64,000 nt of DNA from Nonomuraea spiralis (GTDB taxonomy: Bacteria > Actinomycetota > Actinomycetes > Streptosporangiales > Streptosporangiaceae), in contig NZ_BMRC01000015.1 in the NCBI RefSeq assembly GCF_014648435.1, forward strand, positions 62,001-126,000, written 5' to 3'. Below are positions 51,559-61,015 of the stretch, one piece after another (within the stretch, counting starts at the first letter, position 1; each line of letters begins with the position of its first letter). A program made the translations under genes and the position numbers. Under the pieces are notes generated by a model that was not told the origin of the DNA, searched no databases, and saw only the letters and a program-made list of their open reading frames with translations.

Positions 51559-53136
51559 TCAGCCTCCCTGGGTGAGGCGGATCGTCGAGGGCAGGAACAG
51601 GCCGGCGATCGTCCGGAAGGTGGCGCCCTTGGTGGCGGTCAGCGTGTTGACCTCCACCACGGGCACCAGGTCGGCGGCGTCGAACAGGGCCGACTCCGAC
51701 TTCTCCCACTTGGCGCAGCCCTCGGCGCCGGTCAGCTTGGCGGCCTCGGCGACCAGCCCCTCGTACTCGGCGTTCTTCAGGTGGGCGAAGTTGGCGCCCT
51801 TGGGGGCGGCGGGGCCGGACAGGAAACCGACCAGCTGCGAGGGCAGGGTGACGCCGATGGGCAGCCAGACGACGTCCCAGTCCTGGGTGGCGTTGAGCGA
51901 CTCCGACAGCTTGGTGTCGATGACGCCGTTGAGCTTCACGTCGACGCCGATCTTCTTCCACGCCGCCGCCATGTACTCGGCGGCGGCCACGATGCCGGGG
52001 CCCCTGGTGGTGGCGTACATGAGGCGCAGGGAGAGTTTCTTGCCGTCCTTCTCCCTGACGCCGTCGGCCCCGGCCTTCCAGCCGGCCGTGTCCAGGGCGG
52101 CGGTGGCGGCCGCCGTGTCGAAGGCGGGCACGTGACCGGTGACGGTGTCGCCCTGGCACGGGCGGGGCTGCGCCACGAGCCCGGTGGCCGGCTTGCCGGT
52201 GCCGCCCGAGGCGATGCCGCCCAGCTCCTTCATGTCGAGCGCCTGGGTCAGCGCCTTGCGGACGGCGGGGTCGTGGCCGGGCCTGTCGTCGCCCTGGTGG
52301 TAGAAGAACTGGCCGTTGCCCTCCGACTCGATGATCTTGCCGAGGGCGGGGTTGGCCTCCAGGCGGGTGCGGTCGGGACCGAAGAAGGTGGCGGCGTTGA
52401 GCGAGCCGGCGAGCAGCAGATTGGCCGCGGTCTGCTCGTTCGGCACCACCTTGAGCACGAAGGTCTCGGGGATGTCCTTGGCGGTGCCGCCCTCGGGGCC
52501 CCAGGTGTACTCCCGGCGCACCTTGAAGGTGTAGTGGTCGCCGGGGACGGCCTCGGTGAGCTGGTACGGGCCGGTCCCGGAGGTGCCGCGCGCGAGGAGC
52601 GAGCGGTCCTTGACGGCCTTGCCGCAGACGATGAACAGCAGCCGTGAGCTCTCCAGGATGAAGCTGAACGGCTCGGGCGTCGACAGGGTCACGGTGCCGG
52701 CGGCCTCGTCGGCCTCGGCCTTCATGCCCGCCGGTACGAGCACCCCGTAGATGGGCGACTTGGTGGCGGGGTCGGCGATGTGGTTGACGTTCTCGGCGAC
52801 GTCGGACGGGGTGAGCTTGGAGCCGTCCGAGCAGGTGACGTCCTTGCGCAGGGTGAAGGTCACGCTGTCGGGCTTGACGTCCCACTTCTCGGCCAGGGCG
52901 GGGACGGTCTTGCCGTCCGCCGAGGTGGAGACCAGGGTGTCGTAGGCCACCGACAGGACCTTGTTGGTGACCGAGAGCACGCCCATGGCGGGGTCGAGCA
53001 ACCCGGGGTCGGCGGTGACGGCGGCGGTGAACGTGCCGCCCGTGACAGGCTTGCCCGTGCTGCCCGCCGTACCTCCGCCGCTGCCGCAGGCGGCCGCTAG
53101 CAGGGCCAACGCGGTGAGCACCGCTGTCTTCTTCAT
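51559..53136 (-). CDS. Peptide ABC transporter substrate-binding lipoprotein (DppA/OppA-like)
   Basis: A 525-aa extracytoplasmic binding protein. Signal peptide with lipobox LAAAC gives a lipid-modified Cys17. The family 5 fold shows DPGLLDPAMGVLSVTNKVLS near the N-terminus and KWDVKPDSVTFTLRKDVTCS, then DGSKLTPSDVAENV. ATG 53136 places the start directly at the signal peptide. It is the first transporter gene, 96 bp after the PucR stop, a gap that could carry an internal promoter. It selects the imported ligand, probably a peptide. Confidence 0.9.
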   Translation of the reverse strand: MKKTAVLTALALLAAACGSGGGTAGSTGKPVTGGTFTAAVTADPGLLDPAMGVLSVTNKVLSVAYDTLVSTSADGKTVPALAEKWDVKPDSVTFTLRKDVTCSDGSKLTPSDVAENVNHIADPATKSPIYGVLVPAGMKAEADEAAGTVTLSTPEPFSFILESSRLLFIVCGKAVKDRSLLARGTSGTGPYQLTEAVPGDHYTFKVRREYTWGPEGGTAKDIPETFVLKVVPNEQTAANLLLAGSLNAATFFGPDRTRLEANPALGKIIESEGNGQFFYHQGDDRPGHDPAVRKALTQALDMKELGGIASGGTGKPATGLVAQPRPCQGDTVTGHVPAFDTAAATAALDTAGWKAGADGVREKDGKKLSLRLMYATTRGPGIVAAAEYMAAAWKKIGVDVKLNGVIDTKLSESLNATQDWDVVWLPIGVTLPSQLVGFLSGPAAPKGANFAHLKNAEYEGLVAEAAKLTGAEGCAKWEKSESALFDAADLVPVVEVNTLTATKGATFRTIAGLFLPSTIRLTQGG

Positions 53137-53232
53137 GGCGACTCCAGGAGAGCGTGGGGTGGTGACCCACATTCGTCCCTCGCGGCCCGACCTTCTTCGT
53201 CGCCCTTCACAAAAAGCGCGGACGACCTCGTG

Positions 53233-54846
53233 CTAGCGTCCGAAGATCCGCATCTGCAACATCACCGTGAGTCGCGCGTCGGGATCGGACAGATCGAGCC
53301 CGCTGATCTCGGTGAGCCGTTTGAGCCGGTAGCGGAAGGTGTTGGCGTGCACGTGGACCTTCACGCAGGCGGCGTTGACGTCGCCGAACGCGTCGAGGTA
53401 GGCCCGCAGGGTGGCCACCAGCTCGCTGCCGTGCTCGGCGTCGTGCGCGAGCAGCCGCTCGTACGGGCCGGTGGGCACCTGCTCCTCGGCGGCGACCACG
53501 TCGGAGACCTGGAGCAGCAACGACTCGAAGTGCACGGCCGTGTACCCGGCGACCTGGCCGGCCAGGCCGCGGGCGCGCAGCACGCGCAGCGCCCGGTCGG
53601 CGTCGGCGCGGGCCCGTGCGACCTGGGAGAGGTTGGCGGCCAGCCGGCCGACCCCGATGTTGGCCGCGTGCCGTGGCCCGACCCTGGCCAGGAAGGACTC
53701 GGCGACGCGCACGGCACGCCTCTCCTCGTCGCCGCCCGAGCTCAGCGGCAGGACGGCGTAGGCGACCGAGCCGATCATCGCGGCGGCCGCCTTGGGATGG
53801 ATGGCGCCGACGTGCAGCGCCAGGGCGTCGCAGAAACGTTGCCGGTCGCTCTCGGCGCGCGCCGGGTCGGCCGCGTCGCCGTCGGCGAGCTGGGCGGCGA
53901 GCACGCACAGGCGCTCGGTGGCGATGCCCAGCCGGCCCGCGGCGTCGGCCGCGTCGGAACCGCCGGCCAGGACCGTGGACAGCAGGTCGGCGCGCAGCCG
54001 CCGCTGGGTGTCGGCGCCGGCGCGCTCGCGCAGCAGCTGCAGCGCGACGATCTTGGCCGCGTCGGCCAGGGCGCGTTCGCGCTGCGGGGTGAGCGGCTCG
54101 CGCACGGCGACCCAGATGGAGCCGAGGATCTCGTCCCCGATCCGGACGGCCACCGCCGCCCGGTTGATGCTGTCGCCGTCGAGCTCGATGTAGATCGGGT
54201 CGCGGCTCTGGTAGAGCTTCTTGAAGAAGCCGCGCTCGTCGAGCATGCGCTGGAAACGCTCGGGCACCTGGCGGCCGAGCACGGTCTCGACCCGGCCGGG
54301 GTCGGCTTCGTCCTGCCTGCCGGAGAAGGCCAGGACCCGGGTCGATCTGTCCTCGATGGTGACAGGCGCGTCGAGCAACGCGCAGACGGCGTTGGCCAGC
54401 GCGAACAGATCGCCCTGCGGCCCCTTCTCCGGCATGGTCAGGTCGCCCTCGGCGAGGAGGGAGCGCAGCAGCGCGGCGACCTGCGACCAGGAGGCGGCCC
54501 TGGTCAGCCCGAGCACGGCGACTCCGGTCTCCAGGACCTTGCTGCGCACCTGCTCGTCGACGTCGACGGGCAGCTTGACGACGATGCCGCTGGCCTCGCG
54601 GGCGGCGTCGAGCAGGTCGCAGATCGCGGTGGCGCCCTGCACGCCGACGGCCAGCAGCAGCCCGCCCGGCGGCACGTGGAGCTCGTCGAGCGGGTCGTAG
54701 ATGTGCACCCCGGTGACCTCCATGTCGAGGGCACCGGGCGAGGCGGCCACGTCGAGGACCGTGCTGCCCAGGTCGAACAGGATCCGCTCCAGGCTGGTGC
54801 GCGGACGGCTGTTCATCCGCTCACGATAGTCGACGTAGACCGTCAT
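53233..54846 (-). CDS. PucR-family transcriptional regulator
   Basis: A 537-aa regulator. The N-terminal PucR domain includes LHVPPGGLLLAVGVQG and VAVLGLTRAASWSQVAALLR. A GAF-like middle part follows (FALANAVCALLDAPVTIEDR). The C-terminal CdaR-type helix-turn-helix has DAFGDVNAACVKVHVHANTF and RYRLKRLTEISGLDLSDPDA. PucR proteins usually activate catabolic genes in response to nitrogen metabolites. It lies within the operon it probably controls, with its ATG overlapping the preceding stop (TGATGA), which supports start 54846. Confidence 0.88.
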   Translation of the reverse strand: MTVYVDYRERMNSRPRTSLERILFDLGSTVLDVAASPGALDMEVTGVHIYDPLDELHVPPGGLLLAVGVQGATAICDLLDAAREASGIVVKLPVDVDEQVRSKVLETGVAVLGLTRAASWSQVAALLRSLLAEGDLTMPEKGPQGDLFALANAVCALLDAPVTIEDRSTRVLAFSGRQDEADPGRVETVLGRQVPERFQRMLDERGFFKKLYQSRDPIYIELDGDSINRAAVAVRIGDEILGSIWVAVREPLTPQRERALADAAKIVALQLLRERAGADTQRRLRADLLSTVLAGGSDAADAAGRLGIATERLCVLAAQLADGDAADPARAESDRQRFCDALALHVGAIHPKAAAAMIGSVAYAVLPLSSGGDEERRAVRVAESFLARVGPRHAANIGVGRLAANLSQVARARADADRALRVLRARGLAGQVAGYTAVHFESLLLQVSDVVAAEEQVPTGPYERLLAHDAEHGSELVATLRAYLDAFGDVNAACVKVHVHANTFRYRLKRLTEISGLDLSDPDARLTVMLQMRIFGR

Positions 54847-55700
54847 CAGTCGCGTAGGTGTTCGACGGCGAGACGGGCGGCCTCACCGATGGCGGCGTCC
54901 GCGGCGGGGATACGGAAGGCCAGGTTGTCGCCGTGCAGGAACACCGCGACGGCGTACCGCCCGCCGTCGGGGTACTCCACGACGCCCGCCTCGTTGCGCA
55001 CGCCCCACAGGGTGCCGGTCTTGGCCGACACCCGTACCTCGTCCGGGAAGCCCGAGGAGAGGCGGTGGGGCCAGATCTGCCTGCTCATGATGTCGCGCAC
55101 CTCCGCGCACGCCTCGGCGGGGCCCGCCTCGTCGCGCCAGACGAGGCCGAGCAGGGTGGTGATCTCGCGGGGCGTGCCCGCGGTGGTCCGTTGCGGATCG
55201 CGTACGGCCAGCGCCCTGATCCGCTCCTCGGGGATGCCGGCCACGTCGATGGTGCCCAGCTCCTCGATCACGGACTCGAACAGCGTCGCGCAGCCGCCGA
55301 TCAGGCGGGTACGCCCGAGCCCGAGGTCCTCCAGCGTGGCGTTGACGCGGTCGAGCCCCACCCGGCGCAGCAGCACGTCGGTGGCCGCGTTGTCGCTCAT
55401 CGACATCATGAAGTGGGCCAGGTCGCGCAGCGTCAGCGACACGTCGTCGGCGCAGCCCGAGGTGCCGATGCCGCCGTCCTTGTCCGCCTCGGTGACGGTG
55501 AGCCGTTCGGTGCGGTCCACCTCGCCCGCCACGGCCTGCCTGGCGTACTCCAGCAGGATCGGCAGCTTGAACACCGAGGCCAGGACGACCGGGGCGTCCG
55601 GGTCGAGCCCGGTCTCGGCCTCGCCGTCCACGTCGCGGGCGTGCACGAAGCCGCGCACGCCCGCCGCCGCGAAGACCTTTTGCGCGTCCCGCTCAAACAC
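54846..55700 (-). CDS. Cytoplasmic serine hydrolase, class A beta-lactamase fold
   Basis: A 284-aa protein with no signal peptide. It has S42-V-F-K45, S102-D103-N104 and K227-T228-G229, the three penicillin-recognising motifs. The class A omega-loop Glu166-xx-Leu-Asn motif is not evident; the equivalent region reads RDPQRTTAGTPREITTLLGL. It may therefore be an amidase, esterase or peptidase, not an antibiotic-destroying beta-lactamase. It overlaps both neighbours by a few bases. Confidence 0.82.
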   Translation of the reverse strand: MFERDAQKVFAAAGVRGFVHARDVDGEAETGLDPDAPVVLASVFKLPILLEYARQAVAGEVDRTERLTVTEADKDGGIGTSGCADDVSLTLRDLAHFMMSMSDNAATDVLLRRVGLDRVNATLEDLGLGRTRLIGGCATLFESVIEELGTIDVAGIPEERIRALAVRDPQRTTAGTPREITTLLGLVWRDEAGPAEACAEVRDIMSRQIWPHRLSSGFPDEVRVSAKTGTLWGVRNEAGVVEYPDGGRYAVAVFLHGDNLAFRIPAADAAIGEAARLAVEHLRD

Positions 55701-57012
55701 GCGGGACCGCGCGGCCGTTGTGCAGGTGCGTGGCGACCCCGTCCCGCACGACGAACGTGACGGTGTCGTGCCTGCCCTCCTCGGGCTGCTCGGCGATGAA
55801 GGTGTCCTCGGCGAGGTGGACGTACCTGGCGGTGGTGCCCTGCTGGCCCATGCTGGCCATGAACGCGCCGGGGATCAGGGTGACCTCGACGCCGCCGCCC
55901 GCCGGCGAGACCTCGTAGGCCAGCTGGGGCCCTTCGTACCGGCCGGCGTACGGCGCGGGGTCCACGGCCCGCGGCTGCTCCGGCGGGGCGGGCAGGTCGG
56001 GGGCCGCCAGCCCGCCCTCCCTGAGCAGCGGCAGGAGCAGGTCGTTCATGACGCCGAAGAAGTTGCCGCCGTTCACGCTCATCGCGATCGCGTACGAGCC
56101 GTCGTCGGCCACCCGCCAGAACGTGCTCTGGCCCGGGGTCCCGCCGTCGTGCCCGTAGGCGCCCCAGGTGAACAGCTCGAAGCCGAGCCCCCAGTTGGCG
56201 GCCATCAGGCCGGGCACGCCCGGCACCTCGGTCTGCGGGGTGCGCATCGCGGCGACGCTCTCCGCCGACAACACCCTGGTGCCGTCCTCGGCCAGGCCGC
56301 CCGCGGCGAACATACGGCCGAAGCGCACCAGCTCGCGCGGGGCCAGGCACAGGGTGGCCCCGGCGGGCGCGTTGGAGCGGGGCATCTGCCACTGGGCGAA
56401 GACGTCGTTGCCCGGCCCGATGTGCCCGGCCGCCGCGCGGAACAGCACGGCCTCCTCGGCCAGCAGCGCCGCGTGGGTGGCGCCGAGCGGCGTCAGCAGG
56501 TGCTCCCGCATGGCCTGTTCCCAGGTCGTGCCGCGCAGCCTGGCCACGATGGCGCCGAGCACGCAGTAGCCGGCGTTGCAGTACGAGAACAGCTCGCCCG
56601 GCTCGTGCACCTTGCCCGCGCCGTGCAGGTAGGCCACGAACCTGTCGAGGCTGTCGTCGCCGCGCCCGGTGTCCTCGAACAGGTCGCCGTCGAAGCCGCC
56701 GGTGTGCGTCAGCAGCTGCCTGACGCTGATCACGGCGTCGTAGGACAGGGCGAACTCGGGCAGGTACGCCCCGACCTCCTCGTCCAGGTCGAGCAGGCCC
56801 TCCTCGGCCAGCTGCATGATCAGCGCGGCCGTCCACACCTTGGTGGTGGAGCCGACCTGGAAGACGCTGTCGGGGGTGGTCTCCACGCCGGTGTCCCGGT
56901 TGACCACGCCCGTGGCCGCCTCGTGCAGCCGGCCACCGGTCCACACCGCGATGGCGGCGCCGGGCACGTCGTGGGCCGCGGCCGCTTCGTCGAGGCGTTT
57001 CTGCAGATCCAT
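55693..57012 (-). CDS. Serine hydrolase, class C beta-lactamase/D-aminopeptidase-like (copy 1)
   Basis: A 439-aa protein without signal peptide. Catalytic S55-T-T-K58 (FQVGSTTKVW), the Y-x-N motif in FSYCNAGYCVLG and a HDGGT-type third motif in AYGHDGGTPGQSTFW are visible. A C-terminal beta-barrel domain follows (AGRYEGPQLAYEVSPAGGGV), as in Pab87/DAP-like peptidases. RBS GAGGAG precedes ATG 57012. It is a paralogue of the next gene and likely acts on small peptides or amides in the cytoplasm. Confidence 0.85.
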   Translation of the reverse strand: MDLQKRLDEAAAAHDVPGAAIAVWTGGRLHEAATGVVNRDTGVETTPDSVFQVGSTTKVWTAALIMQLAEEGLLDLDEEVGAYLPEFALSYDAVISVRQLLTHTGGFDGDLFEDTGRGDDSLDRFVAYLHGAGKVHEPGELFSYCNAGYCVLGAIVARLRGTTWEQAMREHLLTPLGATHAALLAEEAVLFRAAAGHIGPGNDVFAQWQMPRSNAPAGATLCLAPRELVRFGRMFAAGGLAEDGTRVLSAESVAAMRTPQTEVPGVPGLMAANWGLGFELFTWGAYGHDGGTPGQSTFWRVADDGSYAIAMSVNGGNFFGVMNDLLLPLLREGGLAAPDLPAPPEQPRAVDPAPYAGRYEGPQLAYEVSPAGGGVEVTLIPGAFMASMGQQGTTARYVHLAEDTFIAEQPEEGRHDTVTFVVRDGVATHLHNGRAVPRV

Positions 57013-57021
57013 GTGGTCTCC

Positions 57022-58335
57022 TCAGGCGATCTTGGGGGTGGCGCGGACACCGAGGTGGAAGTAGGGCGAGCCGTCGTCGAGCTGGTAGAACACGCCGGAG
57101 ACCCAGTCGGGGTCGCCCTCGCGGCGGCCGACGAAGGTGACGTCGTCGACCGCGACGAGGTCGAGGTCGAACGGCTCCTGAAGGGCGGCGAGCGCGCCCG
57201 TCGCCTCGACGCGCATCCTGAGCGCGCCGTCGTGCACGCTGGCGGTCATGCGGGCGCCGACCCGCTCGTAGACGCCGGCGTAATGCTCGACGTCCACCTG
57301 CACGGGGGTCTCCGGCGGGCCGAGCACCGGCGGCACGGCCAGGCCGTCGAGCTCGGCGAACAGCTCGGTGGCCACCGCGTGGGTGAGGGCGCCGCTGTGG
57401 CCGCCGTTGGTGGTCACGCACACGACGGTGCCGGTGTCGGGCACGGCCCAGAGCATGGCGTGCTGGCCGATGGTGTTGCCGCCGTGCGAGATGACGCGGT
57501 GGCCCGACCACTCGTCCAGGATCCAGCCGATGCCCCACTGCCTGCCCAGGGTGTGCGGGTTGGGGATGTCGACCTGCGGCTCCCACATCGCCCGCGGGTC
57601 GTCCAGCAGGCCGCCCTCAAGATGGGCGCGGCCGAAGGCGACCACGTCGCGCGGACGGGCGCAGATGAGGCCGGCCGGGCCGCACGACCGCATGAGGCCC
57701 CACACCGGGGCCGCCTTGCCGTTCTCGACGTGGCCGTGCGCGGCGCGGAAGCGCAGCACGTCCTCCGGCAGCGTCCAGGTGTGGGTCAGGCCGAGCGGCT
57801 CGCAGATGTTCTCGCGCAGCACCGCGTCCCAGGTCTTGCCCTCCAGCACCTCCAGGATGCGCCCGGCGATGACGAAGCCGGAGTTGCAGTACGACTGGGT
57901 GGCGCCGAGCGGGTGGTTCTGGGCCAGGTCGGCGCAGGCCTCGACGTACTTCTCGACGCAGTCGTCGCCGCGGCCGGTGTCGAGGAACAGGTCGCCGTCG
58001 ATGCCACTGGTGTGCGACAGCAGGTGCCGGACCGTGACGGTCTTGGTCACCTCGGCGTCGGCGACCCGGAAGCCGGGCAGCAGCTCGGCGACCGGCGTGT
58101 CCAGGGTCAGCCGGCCGCGCTCGACCTGCTGCATGAGCAGGGTGGCGGTCCAGACCTTGGAGACCGAGCCGATCTGGAACAGCGAGTCGGGGGTCGCCTC
58201 GACGCCGGTGTCGACGTTGAGCACGCCCGCGGCGAACTCGTGGAGTTCCCCGTTGTGCAGGTAGGCGAGTGCCGCGCCCGGGACCTCGTACTTCTCGATC
58301 AGTTCGGCGAGCCGCTGACCCATTGTTCCAGCCAC
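57022..58335 (-). CDS. Serine hydrolase, class C beta-lactamase/D-aminopeptidase-like (copy 2)
   Basis: A 437-aa protein starting at GTG 58335 (AAGGA 9 nt upstream), inside the 3' end of the S9 peptidase gene; an ATG at 58323 is an alternative. S57-V-S-K60 (FQIGSVSKVW), the Y-x-N motif in QSYCNSGFVIAG and ISHGGNTIG are the class C motifs. A C-terminal beta-barrel is present (EHYAGVYERVGARMTASVHD). No export signal. It is related to copy 1 throughout, so it arose by duplication within the operon. Confidence 0.84.
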   Translation of the reverse strand: MAGTMGQRLAELIEKYEVPGAALAYLHNGELHEFAAGVLNVDTGVEATPDSLFQIGSVSKVWTATLLMQQVERGRLTLDTPVAELLPGFRVADAEVTKTVTVRHLLSHTSGIDGDLFLDTGRGDDCVEKYVEACADLAQNHPLGATQSYCNSGFVIAGRILEVLEGKTWDAVLRENICEPLGLTHTWTLPEDVLRFRAAHGHVENGKAAPVWGLMRSCGPAGLICARPRDVVAFGRAHLEGGLLDDPRAMWEPQVDIPNPHTLGRQWGIGWILDEWSGHRVISHGGNTIGQHAMLWAVPDTGTVVCVTTNGGHSGALTHAVATELFAELDGLAVPPVLGPPETPVQVDVEHYAGVYERVGARMTASVHDGALRMRVEATGALAALQEPFDLDLVAVDDVTFVGRREGDPDWVSGVFYQLDDGSPYFHLGVRATPKIA

Positions 58336-60146
58336 GTGAGGATCCTTTCGTTGTAGTCGAAGCGGTGCGAAGGCCGTCCGTTGACGATGAACAGGTGCGA
58401 GCCACCGGGATAGCGGACCAGGCGGACCGGCACCCGGCGTTCGCGCAGCGCCTCGAACCACTGCTCGGCCTGGCCGACGGGGCAGCGGTCGTCCGCACCG
58501 CCGTGCAGGATCAGGGTCGGGGTGACGACGTCGCCGACGTTGGTGATCGGCGACTGCTCGACGAACTCCCCTCTGACCTCGTGCTTGGCCAGGAAGTAGC
58601 CGAGGTCGGCGGTGCCTGCCATGCTGCGCAGGTCGACCACGACCCCGCCGGGCACGGCCGCGGCGAAGCGTCCGGTCCGGCTGGTGAGCCAGCAGGTCAT
58701 GTAGCCGCCGTAGCTGTAGCCGGTGACCGCCAGCCGGGCGGGGTCGGCGACGCCCTCCTCGACCAGGACGTCGAGCGGGGTCAGGAAGTCGTCCTCGTCC
58801 GAGATGCCCCAGGCGCCGGCCGTGGCGGTGTAGAACGCCTCACCGTACCCGTCGCTGGCCCGGGGGTTCACCAGCAGCACGGTCCAGCCCTGGGCGGCGA
58901 GCGCCTGGTGGTAGAGGTGGACGCCGTCGAAGACGGGCGCCCAGGCGTTGTGCGGGCCGCCGTGGATGTCCAGCAGCAGCGGGCCCGGCTCGGTCAGCGT
59001 CTCGTCGCGCAGCACGAACGCCTCGACCGGCGTCCCGTCGGGGGCGGAGAAGGTACGGCTGCGCGGCTGGAACAGCTCGACACCCTCGGGGGCGTGGTCG
59101 GTGAGGGCCTCGCCGTCGAGGTAGACGTCGCCGGCGCTGCACGGGGTGGAGGCGACGTAGGCCACCCGGCCGGCGGCGACGCTGACGCCGGCCACGTTGT
59201 GCTCGCCGTCGACGATCCGCTCGGCGACGCCGCCGGGCGCCAGCCGGTACAGGTGGGTGAGTCCGCGGTCGCGGACGCAGAACAGCAGGTCATCGCCGTT
59301 GATCGTGGGCGTCGCCCCCGGGTAGGCGGGCGCGCCGATCATCACGTTGCGGTCGAGGCCGGTCTGGATCTCGGCGAAGTCATCCCCTTCCAGGGCGAAC
59401 AGGCGGGTATGCCCCTCGGGCACCTCCCGGTAACCGGCCACGACCCAGCGTCCGCCCAGCCACCAGACGCCCGCGCAGATCACGCCGGCACCGCCCGCGC
59501 GTTCGAGCGCGCCGTCCTGCTTGGGCTCGACCAGGTAGAGGCCGCCGCAGATGTCCAGGTCGCGGTCAGGGTCCAGGCCGGCGGTGAAGGCCAGCAGGTC
59601 GCCGTCCGGGGCCCAGGCGGGCGGGCCGGCGTGGAAGTCGCCCGAGGTCACCTGCGCCGAGGCGCCGTCCTCGACGTCGACGACGAACAGGTGCGTGGTC
59701 AGGCCGCGCAGCAGGCCGGCGCCGTCGGCCTTGTACTCCAGCGTGTCGATGACGATCGGCGCGTTCTGGTCCACCTCGCCGGTCGGCCCGGCGTAGGCGA
59801 TGCGGGTGCCGTCGGGCGACCAGACGGGCACGCCGGCGCCGAGCGGCGCAGAGGTGAGGACGCGCGGCTCGCCGCCGTCCATGGGCAGCAGGTGGATCTG
59901 CGGCGGCCCGCCGGCCGGGCGCAGGAAGGCGAGGGTGCGGCCGTCGGGTGACCAGCGGGGGGCCGCGCCGGTCGCCAGTCTGCGTGGGGTGGCACCGGGA
60001 GCGGCCAACCAGATCTCGGTCACGTTGGCGTCGGACTCTCGGTCCGCGGTCGTCAGGGTGTAGGCGACCGCGGAGCCGTCAGGGCGCAGCTGCGGATCGC
60101 CGGGTAGGGCCAGGCCGTACAGGTCGTCGAGGGAGAGGCGGCGCAT
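58299..60146 (-). CDS. S9-family (prolyl oligopeptidase/acylaminoacyl-peptidase-like) serine peptidase
   Basis: A 615-aa protein. Its N-terminal beta-propeller (blades such as APRWSPDGRTLAFLRPAGGP, VPVWSPDGTRIAYAGP) gates a C-terminal alpha/beta-hydrolase domain. The catalytic Ser478 lies in GYSYGGY, the Asp in HGGADDRCP and the His in PGGSHLF. Such enzymes trim short peptides in the cytoplasm. No signal peptide. It is the first gene of the peptide-use operon and overlaps the next by 37 bp. Confidence 0.9.
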   Translation of the reverse strand: MRRLSLDDLYGLALPGDPQLRPDGSAVAYTLTTADRESDANVTEIWLAAPGATPRRLATGAAPRWSPDGRTLAFLRPAGGPPQIHLLPMDGGEPRVLTSAPLGAGVPVWSPDGTRIAYAGPTGEVDQNAPIVIDTLEYKADGAGLLRGLTTHLFVVDVEDGASAQVTSGDFHAGPPAWAPDGDLLAFTAGLDPDRDLDICGGLYLVEPKQDGALERAGGAGVICAGVWWLGGRWVVAGYREVPEGHTRLFALEGDDFAEIQTGLDRNVMIGAPAYPGATPTINGDDLLFCVRDRGLTHLYRLAPGGVAERIVDGEHNVAGVSVAAGRVAYVASTPCSAGDVYLDGEALTDHAPEGVELFQPRSRTFSAPDGTPVEAFVLRDETLTEPGPLLLDIHGGPHNAWAPVFDGVHLYHQALAAQGWTVLLVNPRASDGYGEAFYTATAGAWGISDEDDFLTPLDVLVEEGVADPARLAVTGYSYGGYMTCWLTSRTGRFAAAVPGGVVVDLRSMAGTADLGYFLAKHEVRGEFVEQSPITNVGDVVTPTLILHGGADDRCPVGQAEQWFEALRERRVPVRLVRYPGGSHLFIVNGRPSHRFDYNERILTWLEQWVSGSPN

Positions 60147-60303
60147 GACCGAACGCTAGGCCAGGCTGCCGCGGTCCTCTTCATCGTGGACGACGAATGG
60201 CGCCTGAAACCTTGTGCCCGCCGCCAAAGCGCCTGGCATGGTCGCCGAGATCCCGCCGTCGGCCCCTAAGGCGGATGAGGTGGCCGGCCGCGTCGGGCAG
60301 GGT

Positions 60304-60978
60304 TCAGTCGGCCGCGGACCGCACGATGTCGTCGATGAGAGCGGCCAGACGGTGCGGCTGGGACAGGAACGGAGAGTGGCCGCTGGTCAGCCTGCGGATC
60401 TCGGCGGCCTGGGCTGCCATCCGCTCTTGCAGGGCGGGCGGGAGGGCCTGGTCCCGCTCGGCGATGATGTAGGTGGAGGGGATGTCGTGCCAGCCGGCCG
60501 TGTCGGCCTTCTCCGTGAAGGACCGCGTGGTCTGGTTGACCAGGCGGCTCATCTCCTGCTCGGCCTCGGCGTCCGGCAGGTCGCCGTAGAGCGAGGTGCG
60601 TGGCTGGTCGACGAGGGGGAACAGGCCGCTCGTGTCGTCGGGGTCCGGCAGGCCGTGGAGGTTGCACAACGACTGTCCCCGGTCCGGCATGTACGCGGCC
60701 AGGTAGATCAGCCGCTCGACGTTGCCCGCCCCGGCGGCGGCCTCGGTCGCCGGGATGCCGCCGTAGGAGTGGGCGAGCAGCACGATCGGGCCTTCGACCG
60801 CGGCCAGTTCCCCCGCCAGTACGGCGGCGTCGTCGTGCATGCCCGCGGTGGGACGTTCACCGGCGCTCGGAAGCGCGGGCGTGCGCGTGGCGTAGCCGAG
60901 TGTGTGCAGTTCGGGCTCGAACCTCGTCCAGGTGCTCGGCCGGTGCCAGGCGCCGTGGATCAGCATGACGGTGGTCAT
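60304..60978 (-). CDS. Alpha/beta hydrolase
   Basis: A 224-aa protein with VMLIHGAWHRPSTWTRFEPE (HG oxyanion loop), nucleophile IVLLAHSYGGIPATEAAAG (HSYGG), YIIAERDQALPP (acid) and SGHSPFLSQPHRLAALI (His). It resembles small salicylate-esterase/MenH-like hydrolases common in actinobacteria. Substrate unknown. An inverted repeat 11 bp upstream could be its operator. Confidence 0.85.
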   Translation of the reverse strand: MTTVMLIHGAWHRPSTWTRFEPELHTLGYATRTPALPSAGERPTAGMHDDAAVLAGELAAVEGPIVLLAHSYGGIPATEAAAGAGNVERLIYLAAYMPDRGQSLCNLHGLPDPDDTSGLFPLVDQPRTSLYGDLPDAEAEQEMSRLVNQTTRSFTEKADTAGWHDIPSTYIIAERDQALPPALQERMAAQAAEIRRLTSGHSPFLSQPHRLAALIDDIVRSAAD

Positions 60979-60988
60979 GGCAGGGACT

Positions 60989-61013
60989 CCTATGTGATCG
61001 ATGGTGACATAGG
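60989..61013. promoter_or_regulatory. Inverted repeat CCTATGT-N11-ACATAGG
   Basis: A perfect 7-bp dyad with an 11-bp centre, 11 bp upstream of the hydrolase start. The geometry suits a dimeric repressor (TetR- or MarR-like); no adjacent candidate gene encodes one. Confidence 0.45.
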
Positions 61014-61015
61014 TG

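Noticed and set aside
50630..53170. Minus-strand frame joining the permease-ATPase upstream into a 1446-codon ORF
   Set aside because: The upstream part is an alternative frame of the binding-protein and DppB genes, rich in Arg/Gly/His. The real start is the ATG at 50629 that begins the DppC-like domain.
54846..55700. Calling the class A-like protein a beta-lactamase resistance gene
   Set aside because: It has no signal peptide and no Glu166-type motif, and it sits in a peptide-import operon.
53230..58356. Open plus-strand frame of 1708 codons across the PucR/hydrolase genes
   Set aside because: It is exactly antisense to four genes with clear catalytic motifs on the minus strand. Its product is low-complexity Gly/Arg/Val-rich and has no family features; such frames arise from high third-position GC.
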